From Antilocapra americana (Eukaryota; Chordata; Mammalia; Artiodactyla; Antilocapridae), in NCBI GenBank assembly GCA_007570785.1, contig ML660201.1, positions 38,744,588 through 38,808,587 of the forward strand: 64,000 bases of DNA, read 5' to 3'. The notes below the pieces were generated by a model, which saw only the letters and a list, made by a program, of their open reading frames with translations, searched no databases and was not told where the DNA came from. Of this stretch, positions 47,836 through 59,315 are shown in pieces; position 1 is the first letter of the stretch, and each line of letters begins with the position of its first letter. The position numbers and the translations under genes were made by a program.

Positions 47836-49720
47836 CGACAAGTCCTAATATGCCTACTAATTTGGGACATAAAATAATGAGTTTATCATGGACAAATTGT
47901 ATAAGCTTTCTAATGTGCTTACCTGTTCTATAAACGTCTAGGAGTATTCAAGCAACTTTTAAGAAACTCGATTCTAAAACTTTATCTCATTTTTCCTCAT
48001 CCTTCCCCGCCCCTGCCGCACCCCATCTAGGAGATGCTACAGCAGTAGGGGGTGTTTCCTTTCCACTACTAACATAATCTGTTCCAAATGAGTCCTTATT
48101 GAATCAAAATAAAGTCATGTTTTAAGCGAAATTTCCACAGAGAGCAGTAAGGTGACATAGAGCACTCCATTCATTGAAAATGCCATGACTAGGGTTCTCC
48201 TGGCATTGGTGTGATATTGGCCCCAGTTCTCTGCTTTTTTCCAAAGCACTTTTCACTTCTTTCTGATTTCAAAGAATGATAGATATTTTGTTGATGAACT
48301 TCAAAATAATCAAGCATTTCAGCTAACATTTTAAATCAGGCAATTTTACATAAAATTTCTGACCTCTTTTTAAAAAAAATGAGACATTAACTGACTCTGC
48401 TTTCTTGAACATCAGGAAGTCAGAGCTGAGTAGCAACTGCACACTTTTAATGGAGCTTTAAGTTCTCCTATGAAGTTTAATCTCCATTCATAAGAATGTG
48501 GGTACAGTCAGAGCTTTTCTGCTTCACTCATTTAAGTGACCTACCTGGCCCCTCTCGAGTATAGTTTGCAACGCCTGATTTTGAGGAAATTGCCAGATGG
48601 TCCACTTTGTCTTGGTTCCTTAGCTAAAGCCTTCACATAACCAGAGGCAACAAATAGAGTTGATATTTTTATAGCCACACCAACATGAATATTTATTTAG
48701 AGGCTACTTACTGTTCCAGTTACTATAGAATGTTCACCCTATCTAATAAAAAATTGTATTTTTCATGTTATTCTTAATTATGATGGATTCATCTTAACAT
48801 TTAGCTTATAACACTTTATACTTTTAATTTAGGTTTTCAATGACAAGAGCAGTTTTAAAAGTTAATAACCATCCTATTAAACAGTGGAGGTAGCCACTTA
48901 GTCAGGACTCACTGAAATCAATCTTACTTCCTCTTTAATATAATTCCAATTAGCTGGTGATGGTATCAGATGAACATCAATGTCCTGCCACCAAAGTATG
49001 TATTAAAGTACAGTGAATTTAACTCTATTGAATAGGAAGTCTAGGGATGAAATACTGCTGAAAATGAATCTTTCATTGGAGATACAACAAAGTAGTATGA
49101 TAAATTACAGCACCAAATTCTTTTAGTATTTTTTATCACTCAAACACCTACTGTTTATCATTTAAATAGATAGAATTACTCTTTAGGAGTTGTATTTTTT
49201 GTACCACAACTCTTATGGAATATGTTATAGGTTTTATTACAAACTGAAAGTGTGGCATATTGTTTATAAAATTTTCCCTTAAAGATTATTTTTCTCATAG
49301 AACCAATTATTTACAAATTTTTTCATTCTCAACAATATTTAATTTCATGAGTGTCAACGAATGAATAGAGAAAGGGGGAGACAGATTTTTTAGATGTATA
49401 TTCAGTATATAATTAGAGAATGTCTTCTCAATAAGATCATTCTAACCTAGAATCCAAAATAGTATTTATGTTACTTACATTTGATAGTTTGTAAATGCTT
49501 TCATGTGCAAATCATTTATTATCTATTTTTCACTTTATTCACCTGTCTAGTATGGTTTTTGAAGAGATTTGGGAAAAGAAGAGCACTTTTATGCTTTTCT
49601 CTGCTGAGCCTGAATGGTTATGTTTAGTGGGAACAACTCTACGCAAAAATGTTTGTTCCGAGAAAAGAATGATTACCTAGTGTAAGGATCACTCTCTTTT
49701 CAAATCATGAACAGGCAGAT
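47836..49720. other. unassigned intron DNA, repeat-poor
   Basis: About 1.9 kb with no nameable repeat and no supported exon. Confidence 0.5.
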
Positions 49721-49724
49721 ATTG

Positions 49725-49945
49725 TTAAAGTGTGGGCCTCTAGAGCTAGATTGTAGGGGGTGACTCCTAGTTGTTACTTCCTGTCTTTGGGCCCCTGGGC
49801 AAGTCAGTTATCGCTCTTTGCTTCTATTTTCTCATAGGTTAGTTCATGGCAACTACAGAATCTGCTTTATAGAGTTGCTAGTATTAAATGAGTTGTTACT
49901 TAGAACTGTGCCAAGCTCATAGTAAGTGCTTTAGTTAATGTTAGT
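49725..49945 (+). repeat. MIR SINE
   Basis: 'ctctagagctagattg', 'cccctgggcaagtcag', 'tattaaatgagttgttac' and 'ctcatagtaagtgcttt' match MIR. Confidence 0.82.
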
Positions 49946-50327
49946 TCATACTTACTACCATTTTACTGTTTTCTCTTGACCTGAATCAATGTTTTATAAT
50001 CTGTGAATATGTCATAATAATAAAAGTCTAAACCCACAGTATGTTTCAGTAAACAGATGTCTGTTGAGCCCCTTCTGTAGGCCAAGGTCTGTGACAAATG
50101 AAAGGAATCCATCCAAAGGTGAACGAAGCACAGTGTTTTCATCAAGGAGATTATAGAAGGCAGAGGAGGCAAACGTTAACAGTAAATGATGATGGACTGT
50201 GTTAACACCAAACTAAGGTGTTAAATCAGTGAGAAAAAGAAACAAAGGGAGAAAATGGCACTGAATTACTCTGGTGCTTGGAATTGGCAAAGTAGTTGGG
50301 TTACCAACAGGGCAAATGTCTGGTGAA
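49946..50327. other. unassigned intron DNA
   Basis: 50045-50170 resembles the 'gagcacctactatgtgcc' type of old repeat; otherwise nothing identified. Confidence 0.4.
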
Positions 50328-50819
50328 ACAAGACCCAGTTTCCCCCTCAGTCGGTTTCCCCCAGAGTCAGTCTCTGCCATCAAGAAGATTCCATAAGCCT
50401 CTTATCCTTATCCCTCAGAGGGCAGACAAAATGAAAACCACAACCACAGAAAACTAATCAAACTAATCAAATAGATCAGCCTTGTCTAACTCAATGAAAC
50501 TATGAGCCGTGCCGTGTAGGGCCACCCAAGACAGATGGATCATGGTGGAGAGTTCTGACAAAACGTGGTCCACTGGAGAAGGGAATGGCAAACCACTTCA
50601 GTATTCTTGCCTTGAGAACCCCATGAACAGTATGAAAAGGAAAAAAGATATGACACTGACAGATGAATTCCCCAGGTCTGTAGGTGCCAAATATGCTACT
50701 GGAGAAGAGTGGAGAAATAACTCCAGAAAGAATGAAGAGACGGAGTCAAACAAAAAACAGTGCCCAGTTGTGGATGTCACTGGCAATGAAAGAAAAGTCT
50801 GATGCTGTAAAGAGCAATA

Positions 50820-51560
50820 TTGCATAGGAACCTGGAATGTTAGGTTTGCAAACTGGAAATGGTCAAACAGGAGACAGCAAGAGTGAACATTGACATTTTA
50901 GGAATCAGCAAACTAAGATAGACTGGAATGGGTGAATTTAACTCAGATGACCATTATATCTACTACTGTGGGCAAGAATCCCTTAGAAGAAATGGAATAG
51001 ACTTCATAGTCAACAAAAGAGTCCAAAATGCAGTTCGTGGGTGCAATCTCAAAAACGACGGAATGATCTCTGTTCGATTCCAAAGCAAACCATTTAGTAT
51101 CAAAGTAATCCACATCTATGCCACAACCAGTAATGCTGAGGAAGCTGAAGTTGAACAATTCTATGAAGACCTACACGACCTTCTAGAACTAACACCCCAA
51201 AAAATGTGCATTTCATTATAGGGGACTGGATTGCAAAAGTAGGAAGTCAAGACGTACTGGAGCAACAGGCAAATATGGCCTTGGAGTACAAAATGAACCA
51301 GGGCAAAGGCTAACAAGAGTTTTGCCAATAAAACACACTGGTCATAGCAAACACCCTCTTTCAACAACACAAGAGAAGATTCTACACATGGACATCACAA
51401 GATGGCCAACAGCAAAATCAGATTGATTATATTCTTTGCAGCCAAAGATGGAGAAGCTCTATACAGTCAGCAAAAACAAGACTGGGAGCTGACTGTGGCT
51501 CAGATCATGAATTCCTTATTGTCAAATTCAGACTCAAATTGAAGAAAGTAGGGAAAACCA
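50820..51560 (+). pseudogene. BovB endonuclease domain remnant
   Basis: APE-type endonuclease wording: MGEFNSDDHYIYYCGQES, then IYATTSNAEEAEVEQFYEDL. The GDWN motif reads GDWIAKVGSQD near 51219-51251, so the conserved Asn is Ile. The closing SDH motif survives (DCGSDHEF near 51490-51513). Stops and frameshifts interrupt it, for example at TAA/TAG near 50917 and 51220. Confidence 0.88.
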
Positions 51561-52086
51561 TTCAGGTATGACCTAAATCAAAGCCCTTAGGATTATACAG
51601 TGGAAGTGACAAACAGGTTCAAGAAATTAGATCTGATAGACACAGTGCCTGAAGAACTATGGATGGAAGTTCATAACATTGTATAGGAGGGAGTGATCAA
51701 GACCATCCCCAAGGAAAAGCAAGGCAAAATGGTTGTCTGAGGAGGCCTTATAAACAGCTATGAAAAGAAGAGAAGCAAAAGGAAAAAGAGAAAATGAAAG
51801 ATGTACCATTTGAATGCAGCGGTCCAAAGAGTAGCAAGGAGAGGTAAGAAAGCCTTCCTCAGAGATCAATCCAAAGAAATGGAGGAAAACAATAGAATGG
51901 AATAGACCAGAGATCTCTTCAAGAAAATTAGAGATACTAAGGGAACATTTCATGCAAAGATGGGCTCAATAAAAGACAGAAATGGTATGAACCTAATAGA
52001 AGCACAAGATATTAAGAAGAGGTGGCAACAATATACAGAAGAACTATACAAAAAAAGATCTTCATGACCCAGATAACCACGATAGT

Positions 52087-52920
52087 GTGATCACTCACCT
52101 AAAGCCAGACATCCTGGAATGCAAAGTCAAATGGGCCTTGTCAAGCATCACTATGAGCAAAGCTAGTGAAGGTGATGGAATTACAGTTGAGCTATTTCAA
52201 ATCTTAAAAGATGATGCTGTGACTCAATGTGCCCGAAAATTTGGAAAACTCAGCAGTGGCCACAGGACTGGAAAAGGTCAGTTTTTCATTCCAATCCCAA
52301 AGAAAGGTAATGCTGAAGAATGCTCAAACTACCACACAATTGCACCAATCTCACACGCTAGTAAAGTAATGCTCAAAATTCTCCAAGCCAGGCTTCAACA
52401 GTATTGAACCATGAACTTCCAGATGTTCAAGCTAGATTTAGAGAAGGCAGAGGAACCAGAGATCAAATTGCCAGCATCTGTTGGATCATTGGAAAAGCGT
52501 GAGAGTTCCAGAAAAACATCTATTTCTGCTTTATTGACTATGCCAAAGCCTTTGACTGTGTGGATCACAACAGAGTGTGGAAAATTCTTAAAGAAATGGG
52601 AATACCAGAGCACCTTAGCTGCCTCCTGAGAAATCTGTATGTAGGTCAAGAAGCAACAGTTAGAGCTGGACATGGAACAACAGACTGGTTCCAAATTGGG
52701 AAAGGGGTACATCAAGGCTGTATATTGTCACCCTGTTTGTTTAACTTATACGCAGAGTATATCATGCAAAATGCTGAGTAGATGAAGCACAAGCTGGAAT
52801 CAAGATTGCTGGGAGAAATATCAGTAACCTTAGATACGCAGATGACACTACCTATGGCAGAAAGTGAAGAAAAACTAAAGAGCCTCTTGATGAAAGTGAA
52901 AAATGAGAGTGAACAAGTTG
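52087..52920 (+). pseudogene. BovB reverse transcriptase remnant
   Basis: RT blocks in order: ECKVKWALSSITMSKASEGD, FIPIPKKGNAEECSNY, FIDYAKAFDCVDHN, IGKGVHQGCILSPCLFNL and the catalytic YADD at 52835-52846. A TGA near 52405 and a TAG near 52780 plus frameshifts inactivate it. A short deletion follows YADDTT. Confidence 0.9.
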
Positions 52921-53088
52921 TCTTATAACTAACGTTCAGAGTCAGACACAATTTAGTGACTAAACAATAACAGCCTAAGGAGAAGAATGGATAAATGTGA
53001 TTACTAATGGGACAACCCAACTGAAAGATTGGAATTGGGGCATCATGTAAATGTTTAAGGTATAGGACCAGAATTTGTAGCAACAATC

Positions 53089-53092
53089 ATAA
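53089..53092. repeat. solo-LTR TSD, left copy
   Basis: ATAA, repeated at 53559-53562. Confidence 0.7.
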
Positions 53093-53419
53093 TGAAGAAG
53101 AAAAGTTAAAATTTTACATAATCTCCTGCTCCTTCTGCCTCTGTAACTCAGCTTGCTCCTTGCAAAGTCTGGATCTTGTAGATCACATAGTCTCAGAAAG
53201 TGGGGACTTAACAATCCTAGGATCTGGAGCTTATCTCTCTCACCCTTGTCCTGCTCTTTGCAGTTGCTCAGCCCCTGCAAACCTGCTTAATCATGCCTGT
53301 CCTTGTAAAGGTCAGGCATCCCCCTCCCCATCTACTGTTCCTGTGCCATGCATGCACACACAAAACCTCTTAGTTTAAACTGGCCTATTAGTAGCTAGTG
53401 TTGCCCACTAGAGTAGGTC

Positions 53420-53426
53420 TATAAAA
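53420..53426 (+). promoter_or_regulatory. LTR TATA box
   Basis: TATAAAA inside the solo LTR, 66 nt before the AATAAA. Confidence 0.75.
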
Positions 53427-53491
53427 ACTCTGTAACCCCTTTGTTTGGGGCTCAGAGCTTAGAGCGTTAACTCCTCTGGGCCCTCCTGCGT

Positions 53492-53497
53492 AATAAA
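53492..53497 (+). promoter_or_regulatory. LTR polyadenylation signal
   Basis: AATAAA, followed by a T/G-rich stretch (53516-53550). Confidence 0.75.
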
Positions 53498-53562
53498 CCT
53501 GAGTTCTCCAATTCTTCTAGTGTGGTGCTTGGTTTCTCGATTGCTCGTTTCTGCAACAATAA

Positions 53563-55056
53563 TACTTGTATAATAATATTAATAATTGTTGTTAGATAGC
53601 TGAAAACCCCAAAACTTCCATACAGCCTGGCTTTTACCAAGCCATGGTGTTTCACCGTATGGCGTGCATCCTGAATTTGTCCCATACATTTCACTTCCTG
53701 TGCTAGCACTTCATGTTTAAAGGACTGATGGAGACTAACTGGTCTGCCTCTGTCTGTCTGTATTCTACCTCAGCCTTCTCCCCCAGCACCCCTCTACTGC
53801 CCCAAACATTCCTTCACTGAGGTTAATTCAGACTTCCCAGTTATTCTGCCTTTCTTACATTCTCCTTCAAGAACCACAGTGACACTTGACCCTCTGCAGT
53901 CCACATTTCTCTTCTTCATCTTCCAACAACTCCACAACCTGGCCCCACTGCCCTATTCCACATTACTTCCCACACCTCCCAAGAGCATGCCTCCTGCTTG
54001 TTAGGCCAGCTTTGTTGTTATATCACACTCAGTCCTACCTCCTACCAGGTTCCTTTCCCCCCAAAAAGATCAGAGCAGTCCCATTACCTGGAAATACAAT
54101 GTTACTGTTGAGACATCTGCAAAGAAAATAATTTTCCATATTTAATCAGTATTTTACTGCACTCTTTTTTACTCTTGTACTGTGGAAACAAACTCAGATT
54201 CTCATCCCTATTAAAACCAAGACTCTTAAATAGAATTTGACTTTTAAAATGACATTATATTTCCTTTGTCAATTAATATATCTCTTGATTTTGACAGATT
54301 AATAAAATAGACCTTATGTAAAATGTGCTTATAAGCAAATAATGGAAGAGCCTATTATAAGCACAGACAATTTTAAATACTGCTTTTCTTTTAACTACAA
54401 AAATTTTCTTTTCTGCTTTTGTCCTGCAGTTTTAAATGTCTTCATTTTTTACTAAATGATTATTTTCTCTTTTTCTTTAACTCAGTAAGACCATTTAGAG
54501 AATTTATCTGCTGAAGTATTGAGGGTTCTAATTGTTTAATGGACAGAAATTAGGCCCTGCAAGAGTACTTTAAAAACCGGCAAACACAAGGCATAATTGC
54601 AGATTCTTTAGAAGAATCTATTTCTGTACAATAGGTTAATTGGTAAGTAGACAGCACTGGCCACACTTTAGACCCAGCTTCCAATTTCAATTTCATATAT
54701 GCTTTTTTTTTAAACAAATATAAGTGGCTAATTGTGATCAAATTAGTCCTCTTGAAGGAACAATTGGCTACTTATCTCTGATTTTCAGGATTTAAGTGTT
54801 CTAGCCCGTCTGCAGTTAACTGCCTACAGATCATAAATTTCCCTAAGTTGTCAAAGCCTTGTCTCATGACAGGAACTCTGTAGCCATGTGACCAATGTGT
54901 AGCTTATATTATGATGGTTTCTTTGGAAGAATCAAGATAGTTTTTAAGAAAATTGAAGCCAAAACAGATAGATTTACCTAAAGGGGAAAATTGGTTTGGG
55001 ACTGGTTGACCCAGTTGATTGCTTCAACTCGCTGAACTTCCTGCTTATAAGATAGG
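53563..55056. other. unassigned intron DNA
   Basis: A CT-rich patch at 53750-54060 may be decayed L2. No exon supported; the 81-residue open frame at 53886 lies in that patch. Confidence 0.45.
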
Positions 55057-55066
55057 TTCTTCATTT
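55057..55066. repeat. BovB TSD, left copy
   Basis: TTCTTCATTT, repeated exactly at 55806-55815. Confidence 0.88.
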
Positions 55067-55805
55067 CAGTCAGTTCAGTTCAGTCACTCAGTCATGTCTG
55101 ACTCTTTGCGACCTCATGGACTTCAGCACGCAAGGCCTCCCTGTCCATCACCAACACCCTGAGTCCACCCAAACCCATGTCCACTGAGTTGGTGATGCCA
55201 TCCAGCCATCTCATTTTCTGGCATCCTCTTCTCCTCCTGCCCTCAATCTTTCCAAGCATCAGGGTCTTTTCAAATGAGTCAACTCTTCACCTCAGGTGGC
55301 CAAAGTATTGGAGTTTCAGCTTCAACATCAGTCCTTCCAATGAACACCCAGGACTGATCTCCTTTCGAATGGACTGGTTGGATCTCCTTGCAGTCCAAGG
55401 GACTCTCACGAGTCTTCTCCAACACCACAGTTCAAAAGCATCCATTCTTCAGCACACAGCTTTTTTTTTAGTCCAGCTCTCACATCTATACATGACTACT
55501 GGGAAAAACATAGCCTTGTCTAGACAGACCTTTGTTGACAAAGTAATGTCTCTGCTTTTTAATATGCTGTCTAGATTGGTCATAACTGTCCTTCCAAGGA
55601 GTAAGCATCTTTTAATTTCATGGCTGAAGTTACCATCTACAGTGATTTTGGAGCCCCCCAAATTAAAGACTGACACTGTTTCCACTGTTTCCCCATCTGT
55701 CTGCCATGAAGTGATGGGACCAGATGCCATGATCTTAGTTTTCTGAATGTTGAGCTTTAAGCCAACTTTTTCACTCTCCTCTTTCACTTTCATTACAGCT
55801 GCCCC
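55067..55805 (-). mobile_element. BovB LINE, antisense, next to a CFAP20DC exon
   Basis: A 739-bp 5'-truncated BovB on the minus strand, with tail at left and the KVKEESEKVGLKLNIQK region at right. About 12 bases at its right edge (CAGCTGCCCC side) do not look BovB-derived and may be junction filler. The 10-bp TSD is exact. The right edge is 57 nt from the exon at 55863. Confidence 0.95.
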
Positions 55806-55862
55806 TTCTTCATTTATGTGACTGTAAAAAGTACTTATTCCTCTTTCCCTTTTTTATTTTAG
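55799..55862 (+). promoter_or_regulatory. intron end between a BovB-borne decoy acceptor and the true CFAP20DC acceptor
   Basis: The antisense BovB supplies a T/C-rich stretch (about 55766-55792) that runs into CATTACAG, with AG at 55797-55798, a good 3' splice site by eye. The authentic acceptor lies 64 nt downstream and has its own tract at 55838-55860. Use of the upstream AG would add 64 nt (one more than a multiple of three) and bring a stop into frame early in the exon. Whether it is ever used is not visible from sequence. Confidence 0.45.
55806..55815. repeat. BovB TSD, right copy
   Basis: TTCTTCATTT, 47 nt before the CFAP20DC exon. Confidence 0.88.
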
Positions 55863-56019
55863 TGGTGCAATCTATGCATTGACTTGGTGGCATTTACCAA
55901 TGAAATATTCAAAGGAGCAGTTTTCCAGTCACTGGATGGAATTACTGTCTCAGCAAACTGCAAGCTACGAAAGATCTTCACTTTAAAATACAAGCCTCAA
56001 GACACTGCTGATAAAGATG
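55863..56019 (+). CDS. CFAP20DC: CFAP20DC internal exon (CFAP20 domain, second part found)
   Basis: Internal coding exon of 157 nt with 52 full codons plus one base (phase 0 in, phase 1 out). The acceptor is a T/C-rich tract ending TTTTATTTTAG at 55862; the donor is G|GTATGT at 56020. The peptide begins [18 protein letters not shown], contains [20 protein letters not shown], and ends near QDTADKD. Trp-Cys-Asn, DL-FT and SANCKLRK-F correspond to CFAP20 W-N, DFT and ANCRIRR-YF. It joins in phase to the exon at 44727 across an 11,021-nt intron. The reading frame happens to stay open into the next intron, but the donor and the family alignment place the exon end at 56019. An antisense BovB lies only 57 nt upstream of the acceptor. 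The following exon is not in the window. Confidence 0.9.
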
Positions 56020-56930
56020 GTATGTTCAAACTACTATCAAGATTTTTTAGTTCTCCAGGTTTTTCTTTATTTATTTTAACTGGAGGCTAATTACTTTATA
56101 ATATTGTAGTTTTTAAAAAAGCTATACGTGCCTTTGGAAAGTAAGAGTACAACATGTTTTTCTTGTTTTTAATTTATCTTCATTTAATTGTGGAAAGAAC
56201 ATTTAACGTGAGGTCTATCTTAACAACTTTCACTGTTAATAAATGTTATTGTTGACTATAGCTACAGTATTATACAGCAGGTCTCTAGAGCTTATTCATC
56301 TTGACTGAAATAATAATACTAAATTAATTTTCTAATGATCATGGTAAGATAGAAGGATGGCTGAGATATTACTCATGATTTTTAAAGAGACTGAAAATAT
56401 ATACAGTAATTACTCATTAAATTATTAATAACCATACTACAGCCATCTAGAATTCATAAGGCGGCACAAACTCTCCTGCTAAGATATCTTAAACAACTAA
56501 AATATTGAGGTACTACTATTGCTTATTTTTATTTTCATCTGGGATTACTTTTAACAAAATCAATTCTCCTAGAAGCCCAGGAAATAGGGCTGCACATTAG
56601 ATGGCAAAGGTGATTTCTTAGAAGTTTATATGTAGACTTTAGATTTGTGCTCCATCTGGATGAGTGTCTGTGGAACAGGACACTGTGCCTATAAATTCAC
56701 TTGGTAATAAAACACAGCAATGCATTTACAGCTCCCCAAAGAGATCAAAGGCCAGGAAGTGTGGCTAGTCATCTTATATACCACTTAAAGGCTATACAAG
56801 AAAGTGAAAGATTTCATTAAAAAAATAGCACCCAGTTAATAAATTTCAAAATTTATAGAAATATAGATAAATTTAGGTGAATTCCATATCAGGTTGTAAG
56901 AGGTAAATGATAACCTAATTGAAATTTTTA
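56020..56930. other. intron after the CFAP20DC exon at 55863
   Basis: GTATGT donor, then AT-rich sequence; no further exon seen. Confidence 0.5.
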
Positions 56931-56939
56931 ATAAATGTA

Positions 56940-57382
56940 AGGAAAAAGTGAATCAAAACCTGACAGATTAAATACATGTTTTTGTCTCTGATTCTTTCCA
57001 AAGCTGCAATAAAATTATAACATGGGAATAAAAATGGTATAAACACACCAGGATGAAGAGAAGACAACAAAACATAAAAGATGTTCGTAAATTTTGTCAG
57101 ATTGAGACGTGACAACTGACTTAACAGAGCAGAGAAGGCTGAAACTTTTAGTTTTACAGGGAGATTTACCAGTAAGATTCGTAGCATAGAACCTCAAGGG
57201 AGATGAAGAAATGACTGTCCTTAGGAGAAGGTTCAATACAAAGACATAGGATGATCCTGCACTCACCTCCTCCCCTGGTCACAAGAAATCTACAGCTACA
57301 TTTGGAATGAATCTCTTGGAAAAGGACCTTCAAATTGGATGAATAGCATCTCCACAACAAAGGGTTTAATCAGCATCAAAAC
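56940..57382 (+). mobile_element. old L1 5' UTR, left piece
   Basis: 'atgttcgtaaattttgtcag', 'gaacctcaagggagatgaag', 'cacctcctcccctggtcac' and 'caacaaagggtttaatcagc' match the order of an old mammalian L1 5' UTR. Interrupted by a SINE. Confidence 0.7.
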
Positions 57383-57388
57383 TATGAG

Positions 57389-57593
57389 TGAGTGAAAAGT
57401 GAATGTCGCTCAGTCGAGTCTAACTCTTTTTGACCCCATGAACTGTACAGTCCCTGGAATTCTCCAGGCCAGAATACTGGAGTGGGTAGCCTTTCCCTTC
57501 TCTAGGGGATCTTCCCAACCTAGGGAATGAACCCAGGTCTCCCGTGTTGCAGGCAATTCTTTACCAGCTGAGCCACAGGGGGAGCCACAAAGG
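57389..57593 (-). mobile_element. Bov-tA SINE, antisense
   Basis: BovA body at left, tRNA-like head at right ('caggcaattctttaccagct'). TATGAG at 57383-57388 and 57594-57599 is a probable short TSD. Confidence 0.9.
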
Positions 57594-59285
57594 TATGAGA
57601 GGCAGGGATAATGTCTCCCCCTAGGGGAAAAGAACCACACCCCAGCCCTAGCAGTGTACAAATGGGAAATGTCACAGAGCTATGGACCTTTCCCCCGAGG
57701 AGCAGGATATCTGAGCTCCGTGCCAGGAACCGTGCCCCTAGGTCCTATACAGGAGAGATGAGCCCCTAATGTAACTGACTTTGAAAACCAGTGGGGAGTA
57801 TGTCCAAGAAAACTATAGAACTGCAGGGATGAAAAGCCCACTCTTAAAGAGCTTCCTGCAGACCTACTAGACCCCAAAACCAGTTGATCCACAGGACACA
57901 AACACCAGTTGAAAAGTGCCTGGATCATAGGTGAAGGGGTCCTACTTATTAACCTTGAAACATATACTGGAGAGTCAGAATAAAGTTAAACCACTTGGAG
58001 TAATCTCCCAGGTCAGAAACTCTAGCAATAGCCCTTTTTGTGATCTCAGGCTACTTTGTAGTATCAGAACTGTCAAGCACCATTTTGGAATTCTCTCCCT
58101 CACCTATTACGCAAGTGGGTCTGCCCTGCTGGGAGCCTCAGCCTTAGGGCTGTGTTTTGACTGGGCACTGCTTCCAGTCTGGGGACCAGCCCCACCCACA
58201 GCCACAGCGTTGCCAAAACTGGAAGGCACACACAGCCCAAATAGTTGTGCAAACCTTTGAATTCTTGGTTCTGGTGGAAAGCGAGGTTCTGCTTCTGAGC
58301 CCTACAGGACATGTCTTAAATAAGGCCACTCCTTCAAGACTGGGAGAGACAGCTGATTTACCTAATACATAGAAACAAACAGAATTAGGCAAAATAAGGA
58401 GACAGAGAAATATATTCCAATTGAAAGAATAAAACAAAACTTCAGAAAAGGAAAGAAAAGAAACATAGATAAGCAGTCTCCTGGCAGAGTTCAGTGATGA
58501 TCGTAAAGTTGCTCATCAAACTTGAAAGAAGAATGGTTGAACAGAGTGAGAATTTCAACAGAGAGATAGAAAATAGAAGAAAGTACCAAAGAGAAGTAAT
58601 AACAAAAAAATACACTAGAGGAGTTCAACAACAGATTGGATGAGGCAGCAGAAAGAATCAAGAAGCTAAGACAAAGCAATGAAAGTCACCCAGACAGACT
58701 AGGAAAATGACAAAGAATTTTAAGAAGTGAAGATACCTTAAGGGACCTTTAGAACAGCATCAAGTAAAATAACATTCCCATTACAGAGGCCCACAAGAGG
58801 AGAGAGGGGCAAAAAAAAAAATTATTTGAAAAAATATTGGCTAAAAATTTCCCTAATATGGGAAAGGAAATAGACATCCAGATCCAGGAAGCATAGAGTT
58901 CCAAGTAAGTTGAAACCAAAGAGCCACACACACCAAGATACATTATAGTTAAAATGATAAAAATTAAGGATGAGAGAAAATCCTAAAAGCAGCAAGAGGA
59001 AAAAAAAAATGCTTATTACATACAAATACCCACAAGGCTGTTAGATTTTTTAGCATAAACTGTGCAGGCCAGAAGAGAGTGGCTTAACATGTTCAAAGTG
59101 CTAAAAGGAAGAAATTTCAACCAAGAATTATTAACAAGGTTACTGTTCAGAATTGAAGAAATCAAGAGTTTCCCAGATAAACAGAAGTTAAAGGAATCCA
59201 TCAACACTAAACCAACCCTGCAAGAAATATTAAAGAGACTTCTTTAAGCTGAAAAGAAATAGCACTAATTAATAACAAATTTTAA
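57594..59285 (+). mobile_element. old L1 5' UTR and following region, right piece
   Basis: 'gacatccagatccaggaagc', 'caccaagatacattatagtt', 'gtgcaggccagaagagagtg' and 'gagtttcccagataaacag' match the old L1 5' region in order. The GC-richer 57600-58380 stretch fits its 5' UTR. Short open frames here are not genes. Confidence 0.72.
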
Positions 59286-59315
59286 AAAAAGAAACACATT
59301 GTTGTTTGTACAATC

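Larger units (their letters stand above)
50328..52975 (+). mobile_element. BovB LINE, long copy with endonuclease and RT remnants
   Basis: The longest BovB here (2.65 kb), starting in the 5' region and ending in the tail 'gtcagacacaatttagtgac'. The part coding for the domain after the RT is deleted: the sequence jumps from just past the YADD motif to the last ~40 bp. The 3' junction lies near 52925-52940. Confidence 0.9.
53093..53558 (+). mobile_element. solo LTR of a class I-type endogenous retrovirus
   Basis: 466 bp bounded by TG...CA (TGAAGAAGAAAAG to CTGCAACA) with a 4-bp direct repeat ATAA, the TSD size of gammaretrovirus-like elements. It has a TATA box and polyadenylation signal in the expected order and spacing. 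No internal viral genes adjoin it, so it is a recombined solo LTR. Class is inferred from TSD size and general composition. Confidence 0.82.

Noticed and set aside
57931..58437. Overlapping open frames around 100 residues on both strands in a GC-richer patch
   Set aside because: The patch fits an old L1 5' UTR and is continuous with clear L1 sequence on both sides.
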